A stretch of 64,000 nt of DNA from Limnobacter parvus (GCF_024623725.1 NZ_JANKHG010000018.1:246602-310601); one strand, 5' to 3'; counted from the stretch's first letter, positions 52,041 through 61,751 are shown. Notes: generated by a model not told the origin, from the sequence alone. Program-made: numbers and translations.

Positions 52041-52604
52041 TTAGTGTTTGTGATCGCCACTGCCACCCTGGCTGTGGTGGTCACCACCCGCATTTTGCCC
52101 AGCCACGGCCTTGACGGGCATTTCAATTTTGCTGCCATCGGCTTTTTCAAACTGCAGGCTTAGCTCGATTTCATCACCCGCCGCAACTGGCGCTGTGAGT
52201 GCCATCAGCATCACATGGTAACCACCGGGCTTCAGTTCCAGCGGCTCACCAGCCTTAATTTCAATGCGTTCAGCCATGCGCATGCGCATGATGTCGCCGT
52301 CCATTTTCATTTCGTGCACTTCGGCAATTTCAGCAGCAGGCGTGGCCACACCGACCAGGGTCAAGTCGTCTTGGCTGGTAATGTTCAAATACGCCCCTGT
52401 AGCATCTTGTTCGCCCACCGTGGGGCGTACCCAGGCATTTTGAACGGCGATTCCATCTTGAACCTGAGAAGGGGCTGCAGCCTGCTCCACTACCGCTGGT
52501 GCATCATGTGTATGCTCTGCATCTGCACCATGTTCATGGTGTTCTGAACAAGAAGCCAACAAAACCAAGGCAGATAGCGCTGCCAGTTGTGTCATTTTTT
52601 TCAC
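52041..52604 (-). CDS. PCu(A)C copper chaperone with His-rich ends
   Basis: This 187-residue protein begins with a lipoprotein signal (LSALVLLASCSEHHEHGADA). Its core has the PCu(A)C Cu(I) motif H(M)x10Mx21HxM, visible as HEMKMDGDIMRMRMAE and later GYHVMLM. The His-rich N-terminus (HHEHGADAEHTHD) and C-terminus (GDHHSQGGSGDHKH) add metal-binding capacity. PCu(A)C proteins pass copper to cytochrome c oxidase CuA centres. The start is a GTG at 52604 overlapping the DUF4197 stop (GTGA); an ATG at 52595 is also possible. It is convergent with the TonB receptor gene. Confidence 0.9.
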   Translation of the reverse strand: MKKMTQLAALSALVLLASCSEHHEHGADAEHTHDAPAVVEQAAAPSQVQDGIAVQNAWVRPTVGEQDATGAYLNITSQDDLTLVGVATPAAEIAEVHEMKMDGDIMRMRMAERIEIKAGEPLELKPGGYHVMLMALTAPVAAGDEIELSLQFEKADGSKIEMPVKAVAGQNAGGDHHSQGGSGDHKH

Positions 52605-53290
52605 TTCATACTCCCGAAAACTTTTTTAAGTACGGCGCTACCCGCCGCAACTGGGTTGGCCCGAATCGCTTTTTCTTCTTCGGCCACCATCAAGAACAAC
52701 GCATCAAGCGCTTTGTTGGTGACATAACTTTCAAGATTGGCGTCTTCTGCTTTCACCAAACCGAAGCGGCTGCCTTTCTCTGCCAACGCATTGTATTGTT
52801 GGGCAAGACCCACCTGGGCGGTTTTGCCCTTCACGATGGGCAGCAGCTGGGCAAACAAATCCGACTGAGATTTGCTGCGGAAAAAGTCGGTCACTGCGGT
52901 GTCGCCACCACCCAGCACTTGCTTGGCGTCTTCAACGGTCATGTTCTGTATGGTTTTTTTCAGCACAGCTTTGGCCTGGGGCACAGCGGCTTCCGCAGCG
53001 CGGTTCATGCTGACTTCCATTTGGTCCAGTTGCGAACCCATGCCCATCATTTTCAGCATGCCTTTGCTGTTTTCCAGGTAATCCGGCAGCTTGATTCGCA
53101 CCGCCGGGTTGCCCAAAAACCCATCGGCTTTGCCCAAACTACCGACCGCTGCATCGGCGCCCTTGTCCAGCGTGGTGCGCAATGCGGTCACTGCTTCTTT
53201 GCTGGTAATTCCCGACAAATTGTTGGCTGCAACAGTGCCTGCATACATTAAGGTTAAAGCAATCAGAAAAGGACGAATGAAAAAACGCAT
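52601..53290 (-). CDS. DUF4197 family exported protein
   Basis: This 229-residue protein has a signal peptide (RFFIRPFLIALTLMYAGTVAA). A helical mature domain follows, typical of DUF4197: GADAAVGSLGKADGFLGNPA, VRIKLPDYLENSKGMLKMMG, and DFFRSKSQSDLFAQLLPIVK. Function is unknown. I took the ATG at 53290, since the longer in-frame start overlaps the response regulator gene. It overlaps the PCu(A)C gene and could be co-expressed with it. Confidence 0.85.
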   Translation of the reverse strand: MRFFIRPFLIALTLMYAGTVAANNLSGITSKEAVTALRTTLDKGADAAVGSLGKADGFLGNPAVRIKLPDYLENSKGMLKMMGMGSQLDQMEVSMNRAAEAAVPQAKAVLKKTIQNMTVEDAKQVLGGGDTAVTDFFRSKSQSDLFAQLLPIVKGKTAQVGLAQQYNALAEKGSRFGLVKAEDANLESYVTNKALDALFLMVAEEEKAIRANPVAAGSAVLKKVFGSMK

Positions 53291-53315
53291 GGTGTGGCCT
53301 CCAGCCGGGTCATAT

Positions 53316-54011
53316 TCAAGAGTCAAGCAGGCGTGCCTGCCGTTCGGCACGTACGAAAATTTCCACCGCCTGGCCTTTGTTTTTGGCACCCAAACGCAGA
53401 AAAATTTCTTTGATATGCCCGCGCACGGTGTCGGGGCTGATGTCCATTTCCCGGGCCACTTCCTTGGCCGACAGGCCTTCGGCAGTTTTGCGCATGATTT
53501 CAACCTGCTTCCAGGTTAGGGGTTTGTCTGACCCTGGAGCATAAATATTGGAATGGTATTCATTGGCGGTTTTTTCCGTGCTGCGTGGTGCAATGTCGAG
53601 CACACCTGCTTGCACCAACAGCACCTGCAAAGCGCGCAGCAATTCCGGGTAGGTAGACGCTTTGTTCACATAGAAATAGCCCGCTGCCTCGGCTTCCCGG
53701 GCCAGGCTTTTGTCAAGCACGCCAGAGCAGATCATTTTTGTGCAGTCAGGAAACATCAAAGAAAATGCGTTGATGGTGCCGACCCCCTTGGAATCAGGAA
53801 GATCCAGGTCGGCAATGACCACTTCGGGCATGGCCTTCAGCCCACGGGCTTTTTCCAGATTGTCGACAACAATGATTTCGCTGTGGTTGAGAAGTTGTTC
53901 AATCATGTCAGCCAACATGATTGAAATCATCGGGTGGTCTTCAACTATCAATATTGTGGGTTTGTGCTGCTCGGAACCCATGCCTGCATGCCCTGTTTTA
54001 TCTGTTGCCAT
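53316..54011 (-). CDS. NarL/LuxR-type response regulator
   Basis: This 231-residue protein has a receiver domain (ILIVEDHPMISIMLADMIEQ; phospho-Asp in VVIADLDLPDSKG; KMICSG). A C-terminal LuxR helix-turn-helix follows (LTWKQVEIMRKTAEGLSAKE, VAREMDISPDTVRGHIKEIF). It acts as a DNA-binding dimer after phosphorylation. No kinase gene is adjacent; the CHASE hybrid kinase at 40-42 kb is a distant candidate. It is followed 25 bases later by DUF4197. Confidence 0.9.
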   Translation of the reverse strand: MATDKTGHAGMGSEQHKPTILIVEDHPMISIMLADMIEQLLNHSEIIVVDNLEKARGLKAMPEVVIADLDLPDSKGVGTINAFSLMFPDCTKMICSGVLDKSLAREAEAAGYFYVNKASTYPELLRALQVLLVQAGVLDIAPRSTEKTANEYHSNIYAPGSDKPLTWKQVEIMRKTAEGLSAKEVAREMDISPDTVRGHIKEIFLRLGAKNKGQAVEIFVRAERQARLLDS

Positions 54012-54033
54012 CCAGGCATTGTACTGCGAAAAC

Positions 54034-55002
54034 TTAGAGACGTGCCCCAGGGTTTGCTTGTGCGGCCTTGGCCATCAGCCGTTCTCGGCTGCCTTGTATT
54101 GCTGCCCGAATTTTAGGCACCAACTGCTGCGCCACCTTTTCGCCTTCCAGCAAAAACTCATGGCGCTGGTCCAGGTTCAACGCATCAGCGTGCTGCACGC
54201 TGGGCTGAATGACCACGTCGGCATGGGCCAGTTCAGCGCGTATGGCTTGTTGGCTTAGTATGTTGATGCTTTGGTCCAGCAACCCCCACCAACCCAACGC
54301 GCCAGCGCCGCTGCGTGGTCTGGCCGAAATGTCGACAGCAATTACCACATCGGCACCCATTTCACGGGCTGTTAATACGGGCACAGGGCTAACCAGCCCA
54401 CCATCCACAAACTGGCGTTTGCCAATTCGCGCGGGCAAAAACACGTTGGGAATGCTGCATGAAGCCCGCACCGCCTGCCCGGCATTGCCGTAGTTGAAAG
54501 CCACTTTCTCGCCACTTTCCAGGTCGGTGGCCACAGCGGCAAAGCGAATCGGGAACTGGTGAATCGCCTTGTTCTTCACCTGCGCATTCACATATTGCTG
54601 CAATTTTTCGCCAATTAGAAATCCTTGGCTACTCAAGGTTAAATCGCGAATGTCGGCTTCTTGCATACCCAGGGCCACGCTTTGCAAGGTGTATGAATTC
54701 ATGCCACTGGCGTACAAGGCGCCCACAAAGCTGCCAGCGCTGGTGCCCACCACAATGCTGGGTTTAATGCCGTGGCTTTCAAGCACCTTGATTATGCCCA
54801 CATGGGCAAATCCTTTTACGCCACCACCGCCCAGCACCAGTGCCACCACGGGTTCGCGGGTTTTCGGCACATCGGGGTTTTGCACCTGTGCTTGCGGCAC
54901 CGCTTCAGGCGCAGGTTCAGGCGAAGGCGACACAGTGGCGCAAGCCGACAAAATCAATGCTGCCAGTGCCACCCATAAAATGCCAAAAGGCTTGTTTTTC
55001 AT
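54034..55002 (-). CDS. patatin-like phospholipase lipoprotein
   Basis: This protein of about 322 residues has a lipoprotein signal (FGILWVALAALILSACATV). The patatin fold shows the oxyanion loop VLGGGGVKGFAHVGIIKVLE, the nucleophile in GTSAGSFVGALYAS, and the Asp of the Ser-Asp dyad in FVDGGLVSPVPVL. It hydrolyses acyl ester bonds of phospholipids and resembles the RssA/NTE type. ATG codons at 55002 and 55008 are both possible starts. The gene lies on the same strand as the response regulator. Confidence 0.88.
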   Translation of the reverse strand: MKNKPFGILWVALAALILSACATVSPSPEPAPEAVPQAQVQNPDVPKTREPVVALVLGGGGVKGFAHVGIIKVLESHGIKPSIVVGTSAGSFVGALYASGMNSYTLQSVALGMQEADIRDLTLSSQGFLIGEKLQQYVNAQVKNKAIHQFPIRFAAVATDLESGEKVAFNYGNAGQAVRASCSIPNVFLPARIGKRQFVDGGLVSPVPVLTAREMGADVVIAVDISARPRSGAGALGWWGLLDQSINILSQQAIRAELAHADVVIQPSVQHADALNLDQRHEFLLEGEKVAQQLVPKIRAAIQGSRERLMAKAAQANPGARL

Positions 55003-55204
55003 ACACATTTTTCTAAAAACAGAATTCAAGAACCCGATGCTACCGCAGCGCAACAAACTTGGGTTGACACAATCTACTAACGCAAATCCCGGCTGCACCT
55101 TGGCGGTGAACTTCACCCACCCCCCTTGGTCCTAGAAAGGGCTGTGTAAGTTCAATGCGGGCCTAATGTAGCCACATAAAGCAACACAACAAGGCGGGGA
55201 CAAG

Positions 55205-56941
55205 ATGAATCACGCAATCATTCCGATTGCCAAGGCTGTTGATTCTGCGCAACAGCGCCGCAGCCAACCCAAAGGCAGGCAAGTGGATTTGAGGGTTCAG
55301 GCCTTTGTTCGCGAATGTTTGGGCCCGCAAACCCTGCGGCGCGACCTGCTAATTGAATACTTTCACTTGCTGCACGACCGTTTGGGCTGCCTTCCCAAAA
55401 CTCACCTGGCCGCACTGGCCGAATGCCTTGGCTTAAGCCAAACCGAAGTGTTTGAAGTGGCCACTTTCTACCACCACTTCGATGTGGTGGATTCTGAAAA
55501 CTCTATAAAACACACACTCAAGGTGCGGGTGTGCAATGGCCCAGCCTGTTGCATGGCGGGTGCTGAAACCTTGATTGAAAAATTGCCCAGCTTGTTGGGC
55601 AGCACGGTGCGTGTTCAGCCTGTGCCTTGTATTGGCCGCTGCGAGCAAGCGCCCGCAGTGGCCGTGGGCCAACATGAAATGGGTTGGGCCAACCACCATG
55701 AAATTATGGAAGCGGCTTTTGGCCAGCACACTCAAGCACTGCCCCCACCCTATGTAGATCTGGCCCATTACTACGCGCAAGGCGGTTACCGACACCTACA
55801 GGAATGCGCACAAGGAAAGCGTTCTGTTGAATCGGTTATCAAGACACTTTCAAGTTCCGGTTTGCGGGGCCTGGGTGGTGCAGGTTTTCCGGCAGGGCGA
55901 AAATGGGCCATTGTGCGCGAACAGCCCGCACCCCGCCTTATGGCGGTGAATATTGATGAAGGTGAACCCGGTACTTTCAAAGACCGCACGCACCTGGAGC
56001 GCAATCCGCACCAGTTTCTGGAAGGCATGCTGATCGCCGCTTGGGCTGTTCAGGCCAGCACTGTTTACATTTACCTGCGCGATGAATACCACGCCTGCCG
56101 CGCCATGCTGCAAGCTGAATTGGCAGCTCTGAACACCCAGCCACCCATGCCCAACATGCCAACAATCGAACTACGGCGCGGAGCAGGAGCCTATATTTGC
56201 GGTGAAGAATCGGCCATGCTGGAATCAATTCAAGGCAAACGTGGCCTGCCCCGCCTGCGCCCACCTTATGTGGCCCAAGTGGGTTTGTTCAAACAGCCCA
56301 CGCTGGTTCACAACTTTGAAACCCTGTATTGGGTGCCCACCATCTTAAACAAAGGTGCCGAGTGGTTTGCCGGGCAGGGCCGCCATGGGCGCAGCGGTTT
56401 GCGGTCATTTTCCGTGTCTGGCCGGGTGAACAAACCCGGTGTTCACTTGGCGCCCGCGGGCATCACACTCAAGGAATTAATTGCAGAATACTGCGGCGGC
56501 ATGCAGCCCGGGCACACCCTGTATGGTTATTTGCCGGGCGGCGCATCGGGTGGAATTTTGCCTGCCAGGCTGGCCGATGTGCCGCTTGATTTCGACACCT
56601 TGCAAGCCCACGGCTGCTTCATTGGTTCGGCGGCCATTGTGGTGTTTTCTCAAGCCGACAGCGCAGTGAATATGGCCCGTAACCTGATGCGCTTTTTCGT
56701 GCATGAAAGCTGCGGCCAATGTACCCCCTGCCGCGCAGGCACCGCCAAAGCACTGGCATTGGTCAATCAGCCAAACTGGAATGTACCGCTGCTTACTGAG
56801 TTGGGCGATGTGATGCGCAACGCCTCCATTTGCGGCTTGGGCCAGGCAGCGCCCAACCCTGTCGATTGTGTTATTCGCTACTTTCCGCATGAAATTGAAG
56901 GCGATGAAGTTGCCAACAGCCCACCGGGAGCGGCCACATGA
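55205..56941 (+). CDS. NAD-linked formate dehydrogenase, fused gamma-beta subunit
   Basis: This 578-residue protein is a fusion. Residues about 1-165 are NuoE/FdsG-like, with a [2Fe-2S] set C110, C115, C142, C146. Residues about 200-570 are NuoF/FdsB-like, with the NAD/FMN part SSGLRGLGGAGFPAGRKW, GEPGTFKDR, AYICGEESAMLESIQGKRG, and the [4Fe-4S] site HESCGQCTPCRAGT plus a late Cys. It passes electrons from the alpha subunit to NAD+. In R. capsulatus and Cupriavidus fdsG and fdsB are separate; the fused form is like Fdh1B of Methylobacterium. It overlaps the alpha subunit gene by four bases (ATGA). Confidence 0.92.
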   Translation: MNHAIIPIAKAVDSAQQRRSQPKGRQVDLRVQAFVRECLGPQTLRRDLLIEYFHLLHDRLGCLPKTHLAALAECLGLSQTEVFEVATFYHHFDVVDSENSIKHTLKVRVCNGPACCMAGAETLIEKLPSLLGSTVRVQPVPCIGRCEQAPAVAVGQHEMGWANHHEIMEAAFGQHTQALPPPYVDLAHYYAQGGYRHLQECAQGKRSVESVIKTLSSSGLRGLGGAGFPAGRKWAIVREQPAPRLMAVNIDEGEPGTFKDRTHLERNPHQFLEGMLIAAWAVQASTVYIYLRDEYHACRAMLQAELAALNTQPPMPNMPTIELRRGAGAYICGEESAMLESIQGKRGLPRLRPPYVAQVGLFKQPTLVHNFETLYWVPTILNKGAEWFAGQGRHGRSGLRSFSVSGRVNKPGVHLAPAGITLKELIAEYCGGMQPGHTLYGYLPGGASGGILPARLADVPLDFDTLQAHGCFIGSAAIVVFSQADSAVNMARNLMRFFVHESCGQCTPCRAGTAKALALVNQPNWNVPLLTELGDVMRNASICGLGQAAPNPVDCVIRYFPHEIEGDEVANSPPGAAT

Positions 56942-59676
56942 ACACACGCAACATGATCGGTTTTCAGCTCAATGGTGAACAGGTTCAAGCCCTGCCTGGC
57001 GAAACCCTGTTGCAAGTGGCCCAGCGTGAAGGCATCAACGTACCCCACCTGTGCCACAAGAATGGCCTTGAGCCCGCCGGCAACTGCCGCGCCTGCATGG
57101 TTGAAATTGACGGTGAACGCACCCTGGCCGCATCGTGTTGCAGACAAGTTGAAGCAGGCATGGTGGTTACCACCGACTCCGCCAAAGCCGTTGCCTCGCA
57201 ACGCATGGTGCTGGAACTGTTGCTGGCTGACATGCCGGAAAATACGAACCTGGCCGCGTTAAAAGCCGACAATGAATTGGCCCACTGGTGCGAAATCATG
57301 GGCATTGACGGCACACGATTTGACGCCCGCGCACCCGTGCCCCCCGATTATTCCCACCCTGCCATTGCCGTGAACCTGGACCACTGCATTCAGTGCACCC
57401 GCTGCGTGCGCGCCTGCCGGGAAGTGCAGGTGAACGATGTCATCGGCCTGGCCCACCGAGGTGAACATGCGACCATTGTGTTTGATCAAGGCGATGCCCT
57501 GGCCCAATCCACTTGCGTGGCCTGTGGTGAATGCGTGCAAGCCTGCCCCACCGGCGCACTGAGCCCAGCCAAGCCCAATGCCCACCAGCAGGCTGACAAA
57601 ACCATCGATTCCGTGTGCCCGTATTGCGGTGTGGGTTGTCAGCTTACCTACCATGTGAAAGACAACACAATTTTGCGCGTGGAGGGCCAAAATGGACCCG
57701 CCAACGCAGGCCGCCTGTGTGTGAAAGGCCGATACGGATTTGACTATGTTCACCATGAACAACGCCTGACCCACCCGCTGATTCGGCGTGAAGGTGTGCC
57801 CAAAAACCCTGTGGATCTGTTGAATACCGAACAGGTTCACACCGCATTTCGCCAAGCCTCCTGGGAAGAAGCACTGGCCCTGGTAGCCAGCAAGCTGAAG
57901 CAGATAAAGACCACCCACGGTGGCAATGCCCTGGCTGGTTTTGGCTCGGCCAAAGGCAGCAATGAAGAAGCCTACCTGTTCCAGAAACTGGTGCGCACAG
58001 GTTTTGGCACCAACAATGTGGACCATTGCACGCGCTTGTGCCATGCGTCTTCCGTTGCCGCATTGCTGGAAGGGATTGGTTCGGGTGCTGTGTCCAACCC
58101 GTTGATGGACGTGGACCAAGCCGAAGTCATATTTGTGATCGGTGCCAACCCCACTGTGAACCACCCCGTGGGCGCCACCTGGATTAAAAATGCCGTGAAG
58201 AAGGGCGCCAAACTGATTGTGGCCGACCCACGGCGCTCTGATTTGGCGCGCCATGCCACGCACTTTTTACAGTTCAAGGCCGACAGCGATGTGGCGCTGC
58301 TCAATGCCCTGCTGCACGTCATCATTGATGAAAACTTAATCAACACAGAATTCATCAAAACCCGCACAGAAGGTTTTGATGCGCTGAAGGCCAATGTAGC
58401 CACCTGCACCCCTGAAGCGATGGCCCCGATTTGCGGCATACCGGCCAGCGAATTGCGCGCAGTGGCTCGTCTTTACGCCAAATCGAAATCAGCCATGATT
58501 CTATGGGGCATGGGCATTTCACAGCACACCCACGGCACCGACAACGCACGCTGCCTGATATCGTTGGCGCTGATCACCGGGCAAATTGGCCGCCCCGGCA
58601 CTGGCTTGCACCCCTTGCGTGGGCAGAACAATGTGCAAGGCGCATCGGATGCCGGATTGATCCCCATGATGTACCCCGATTACCAGCCCGTTGGCAACAC
58701 AGAAGCACAACGGCGATTCGAAACCCTGTGGAACACCCCTTTAAGCAGCACACCCGGCCTTACTGTGGTGGAAACCATGCAGGCCATTTTGGCGGGCACC
58801 GTAAAAGGCATGTACATACTGGGTGAAAACCCGGCGATGTCCGATCCCGATTTGAACCATGCCCGCAAAGCATTGGCCGCGCTAGATTTTCTGGTGGTGC
58901 AAGACATTTTCTTGACTGAAACCGCAACGCTTGCCGATGTGGTGCTGCCCGCCAGCGCCTTTCCGGAAAAAACAGGCACCTTCACCAACACCGACCGGCT
59001 TGTGCAACTGGGCCAACAGGCAATCGACCCGCCCGGCCTGGCCCGGCAAGACCTGTGGATCATTCAAAGCATTGCGCAGGGTTTGGGGCTGAGCTGGAAT
59101 TACCAAACAGTTGAAGACGTGTTTGATGAAATGCGCCGCGCCATGCACAGCATTGAAGGCATAACCTGGCAACGTCTGCAACGGGAACACGCGGTTGTTT
59201 ATCCCTGCCTGCACGAGGGCGATGCAGGTCAGGCCGTTGTATTCACCGAAGAATTCCCTACGCACAGCGGCAAAGCGCGGCTGGTGCCCGCCCAATATCG
59301 CGGTGCTGCTGAAAAGCCCGATGTGGAATTTCCCTTTGTACTAATCACAGGTCGTCAGCTGGAACACTGGCACACCGGCAGCATGACCCGCCGGGCAAGT
59401 GTTCTGGATGCAATCGAACCCGAACCCACGGCCTTGTTCAACCCTTCAGACCTCAACAGCCTGAACATCCAACCAGGCGACAAGGTCAGCCTGCGTTCAA
59501 GGCGCGGCGAAATTACCATTTTTGCCCGTGCCGACTCTTGCACACCACAGGGCAATGTCTTTGTGCCTTTCTGTTATGCAGAGGCCGCCATCAACAAACT
59601 GACCCATGCTGCGCTCGACCCCCACGGCAAAATTCCTGAGTTCAAATACTGCGCTATTGCAGTGCACAAAAACTAG
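56938..59676 (+). CDS. formate dehydrogenase alpha subunit, Mo/W type
   Basis: This 912-residue subunit oxidises formate to CO2. It has an N-terminal [2Fe-2S] domain (C39, C50, C53, C67) and two [4Fe-4S] ferredoxin sites (C150-C160 and C193-C203). A further [4Fe-4S] site is C227, C230, C234 and C261. The molybdopterin domain follows, with metal ligand Cys368 and His369 in DHCTRLCHASSVA. The ligand is Cys, not selenocysteine. The last 120 residues form the MGD-binding barrel. fdsC (fdhD-like) and fdsD are not seen beside it. Confidence 0.93.
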   Translation: MNTRNMIGFQLNGEQVQALPGETLLQVAQREGINVPHLCHKNGLEPAGNCRACMVEIDGERTLAASCCRQVEAGMVVTTDSAKAVASQRMVLELLLADMPENTNLAALKADNELAHWCEIMGIDGTRFDARAPVPPDYSHPAIAVNLDHCIQCTRCVRACREVQVNDVIGLAHRGEHATIVFDQGDALAQSTCVACGECVQACPTGALSPAKPNAHQQADKTIDSVCPYCGVGCQLTYHVKDNTILRVEGQNGPANAGRLCVKGRYGFDYVHHEQRLTHPLIRREGVPKNPVDLLNTEQVHTAFRQASWEEALALVASKLKQIKTTHGGNALAGFGSAKGSNEEAYLFQKLVRTGFGTNNVDHCTRLCHASSVAALLEGIGSGAVSNPLMDVDQAEVIFVIGANPTVNHPVGATWIKNAVKKGAKLIVADPRRSDLARHATHFLQFKADSDVALLNALLHVIIDENLINTEFIKTRTEGFDALKANVATCTPEAMAPICGIPASELRAVARLYAKSKSAMILWGMGISQHTHGTDNARCLISLALITGQIGRPGTGLHPLRGQNNVQGASDAGLIPMMYPDYQPVGNTEAQRRFETLWNTPLSSTPGLTVVETMQAILAGTVKGMYILGENPAMSDPDLNHARKALAALDFLVVQDIFLTETATLADVVLPASAFPEKTGTFTNTDRLVQLGQQAIDPPGLARQDLWIIQSIAQGLGLSWNYQTVEDVFDEMRRAMHSIEGITWQRLQREHAVVYPCLHEGDAGQAVVFTEEFPTHSGKARLVPAQYRGAAEKPDVEFPFVLITGRQLEHWHTGSMTRRASVLDAIEPEPTALFNPSDLNSLNIQPGDKVSLRSRRGEITIFARADSCTPQGNVFVPFCYAEAAINKLTHAALDPHGKIPEFKYCAIAVHKN

Positions 59677-59700
59677 GGAAAACCCGGATTTTGTCAAACT

Positions 59701-59724
59701 TTTATGTTTCAAGTGATACATAAA
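59701..59724. repeat. inverted repeat after formate dehydrogenase
   Basis: TTTATGT (59701-59707) and ACATAAA (59718-59724) form a perfect 7-bp inverted repeat with a 10-base spacer, 24 bases after the formate dehydrogenase stop. It is AT-rich and has no T-run after it, so it may be a regulator site for the next gene rather than a terminator. A second dyad, CTGCAC (59798-59803) and GTGCAG (59811-59816), lies just before the ribosome site of that gene. Confidence 0.4.
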
Positions 59725-59830
59725 GAGTGATACCTATCCGACTGCTTTTGAACATCTGACACTTTTGTGACATGTTTAGGGGCATAAACAATATGAACTG
59801 CACCGTGATTGTGCAGACGGGAGACCTACC

Positions 59831-61678
59831 GTGGCCTTAGAAATTGTTGCTCTACCTTCGCTGTGCACCAACGCTGCCCTAGACCAAAAGGTGAAATGCA
59901 ATATTGCGCGCAAGTCAGGCCATAAGTACGTAAGTGGCAATACTTTCAAAGAACGGACGTTCTTCAATAAACTGAAGGATGCTATTGGCGCATCACGCGG
60001 TGTCAGTGTGATGGCCAAGGCACATTTTGAATCCCGGCAATATGTACAAGCTGCCCTGCTTCGAAAAGACGAAATCGCAACTCGCAAGTCTGAAGAGCGT
60101 GGGAAGGCACTGACTGACGAAGAATACGACAAAATAGTATGGGATTCGGGCGGCGTTCAAACCCGCACCAATCGCGAAGATCACGTTCGTTACAACCCCG
60201 CTTACTTCGACCAAGCCAAAGGTGCATCCAAGCGCAATGCCAAGGCGCACAAAGTATCGAGCTATGCACACGGATTTCACGGCTTGTGCGAAATGATGGC
60301 TGCACCAACGGGCATGACAACCACCCTCGCCCGAAATTTAGTTACTCAATCTACCGACGACAAAAGCACCAAAAACAAAGCATTCATGTTTGGCTTGCTT
60401 GCGTTTATTGGTGTTGGAACCGGGATGGGAGTTAGCTACGCAAAAAACAGAATTGGTGAAGATAAGCTTCCTTCCCTGTTCGGACAAAGCCTACTTGGGG
60501 CAATTATTGCATTTCCGGCTGCGTCCTCTCTCATGGGTTTGATCGGTACCATAATTGGGGTGAGAAGTCAGAGAATCGTCGAAAGACAGCACATGGGCAA
60601 TGGCCAGAAAAAAGACCTTCAGACCGACTTGAGCACCAACATGAATCAGTTGTTGCATCATTTGAAATCGATGCATGGAAAACCCGAATTAGTTCAGATA
60701 ACGGCCAAAGCCATGCAAGGTCTGCATATTTTTGGGAAGGTTGGTGCAGCACATTTAGACAGCGACAAGGTACCCGTGCTTTTAAACCAGGCGCTGGCTG
60801 CAATTGATTTGAGCAAATCTGATGCTGAGAATATGCTTGCCTTAAGGCGCGCCGTAGGAAGCTACCTTCAAGTGGACAAACCAGTAAATGGTTCTAAGTG
60901 GGCCAAATACTGTTATGCAAAAGCCGTAACCACGAAAGAAAGTCATTTCGTGGCCTTGCTCAGCCTGATTGACCACTCAGAAACGAAAAAACCTTCAACA
61001 GACCTGACCGATGCCAGGAAAATTCTGGAGAACAGGTGGGTGCCAAAAGTACAGCGTGCAACCTTAAGAGGTTTTTCACATGCAGTGAAGCCTGTTGATA
61101 TCATGTTGGGCACCTCAATGTCGGGAACCCTTAACAAGTGGGGAACGAAAGGTTACGCCGAAAAACATTCCGCAAAAATGGCAGACCCAAGTAGAGCCGC
61201 CCAAAACTGTTTCAAGGGCGAATACATGGTGAAAAACATGCACCAATACCACGGCTTTACACGTGGGCTTATCCTTATAGCCGAAGGATTACGCATTTTT
61301 AACATGAACATTATTCTGGCATCGAATGCGAACCTTTCCCGAATCGCTAACAATTTGGCTTCGAACGGGCAAAGAACCCTTGGAACCGGGCCAGCCTCAC
61401 GAAGCATGTGTCACAGTGTGGGCCGTTGTTTGGGTGGTGCTTTACTGGCCATTATTTTTGGTACAGTCGTCCCTATCTTTTCAGGTCCGGAAAACCTAGA
61501 TATTGGCACCAACCCCTCACCCCAATATTCCATAGCCAACATTGGTATTTTGATGTTTCTCTTCTCCATCCCCACTTTAATGGTAATGGGTGCAGCACAG
61601 GGTGCAGCACATCTACAGGGATGGAAAGGCAATGTGGTGAAAGAACTTCCACCCAACGCCAAGCATTACAACTGGTAA
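59831..61678 (+). CDS. large orphan membrane protein, effector-like
   Basis: This 615-residue protein starts at GTG 59831 with GGAG upstream. It has no signal peptide. The first 180 residues are polar and basic. Hydrophobic segments follow at about 184-203 and 217-244, then a large soluble middle, then two more near the C-terminus (about 540-560 and 575-597). I do not recognise a family. The pattern of a soluble N-terminus with paired hydrophobic hairpins is known from type III effectors and translocators, but there is no chaperone or secretion gene nearby. Lys and Asn content is higher than in the neighbours. Confidence 0.6.
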   Translation: MALEIVALPSLCTNAALDQKVKCNIARKSGHKYVSGNTFKERTFFNKLKDAIGASRGVSVMAKAHFESRQYVQAALLRKDEIATRKSEERGKALTDEEYDKIVWDSGGVQTRTNREDHVRYNPAYFDQAKGASKRNAKAHKVSSYAHGFHGLCEMMAAPTGMTTTLARNLVTQSTDDKSTKNKAFMFGLLAFIGVGTGMGVSYAKNRIGEDKLPSLFGQSLLGAIIAFPAASSLMGLIGTIIGVRSQRIVERQHMGNGQKKDLQTDLSTNMNQLLHHLKSMHGKPELVQITAKAMQGLHIFGKVGAAHLDSDKVPVLLNQALAAIDLSKSDAENMLALRRAVGSYLQVDKPVNGSKWAKYCYAKAVTTKESHFVALLSLIDHSETKKPSTDLTDARKILENRWVPKVQRATLRGFSHAVKPVDIMLGTSMSGTLNKWGTKGYAEKHSAKMADPSRAAQNCFKGEYMVKNMHQYHGFTRGLILIAEGLRIFNMNIILASNANLSRIANNLASNGQRTLGTGPASRSMCHSVGRCLGGALLAIIFGTVVPIFSGPENLDIGTNPSPQYSIANIGILMFLFSIPTLMVMGAAQGAAHLQGWKGNVVKELPPNAKHYNW

Positions 61679-61751
61679 CCTTTTAGGTTCGTTGGCAATT
61701 CATTAACCATCTGCAATAATTAATTCGTCGACATAGCACGCACACCTGCCT

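Noticed and set aside
57259-58263. Long minus-strand ORF of 334 residues inside the formate dehydrogenase alpha gene
   Set aside because: The plus strand encodes clear cluster and molybdopterin motifs through the same bases. The minus frame is Gly/His/Val-rich with no domain, a typical shadow in GC-rich coding DNA.
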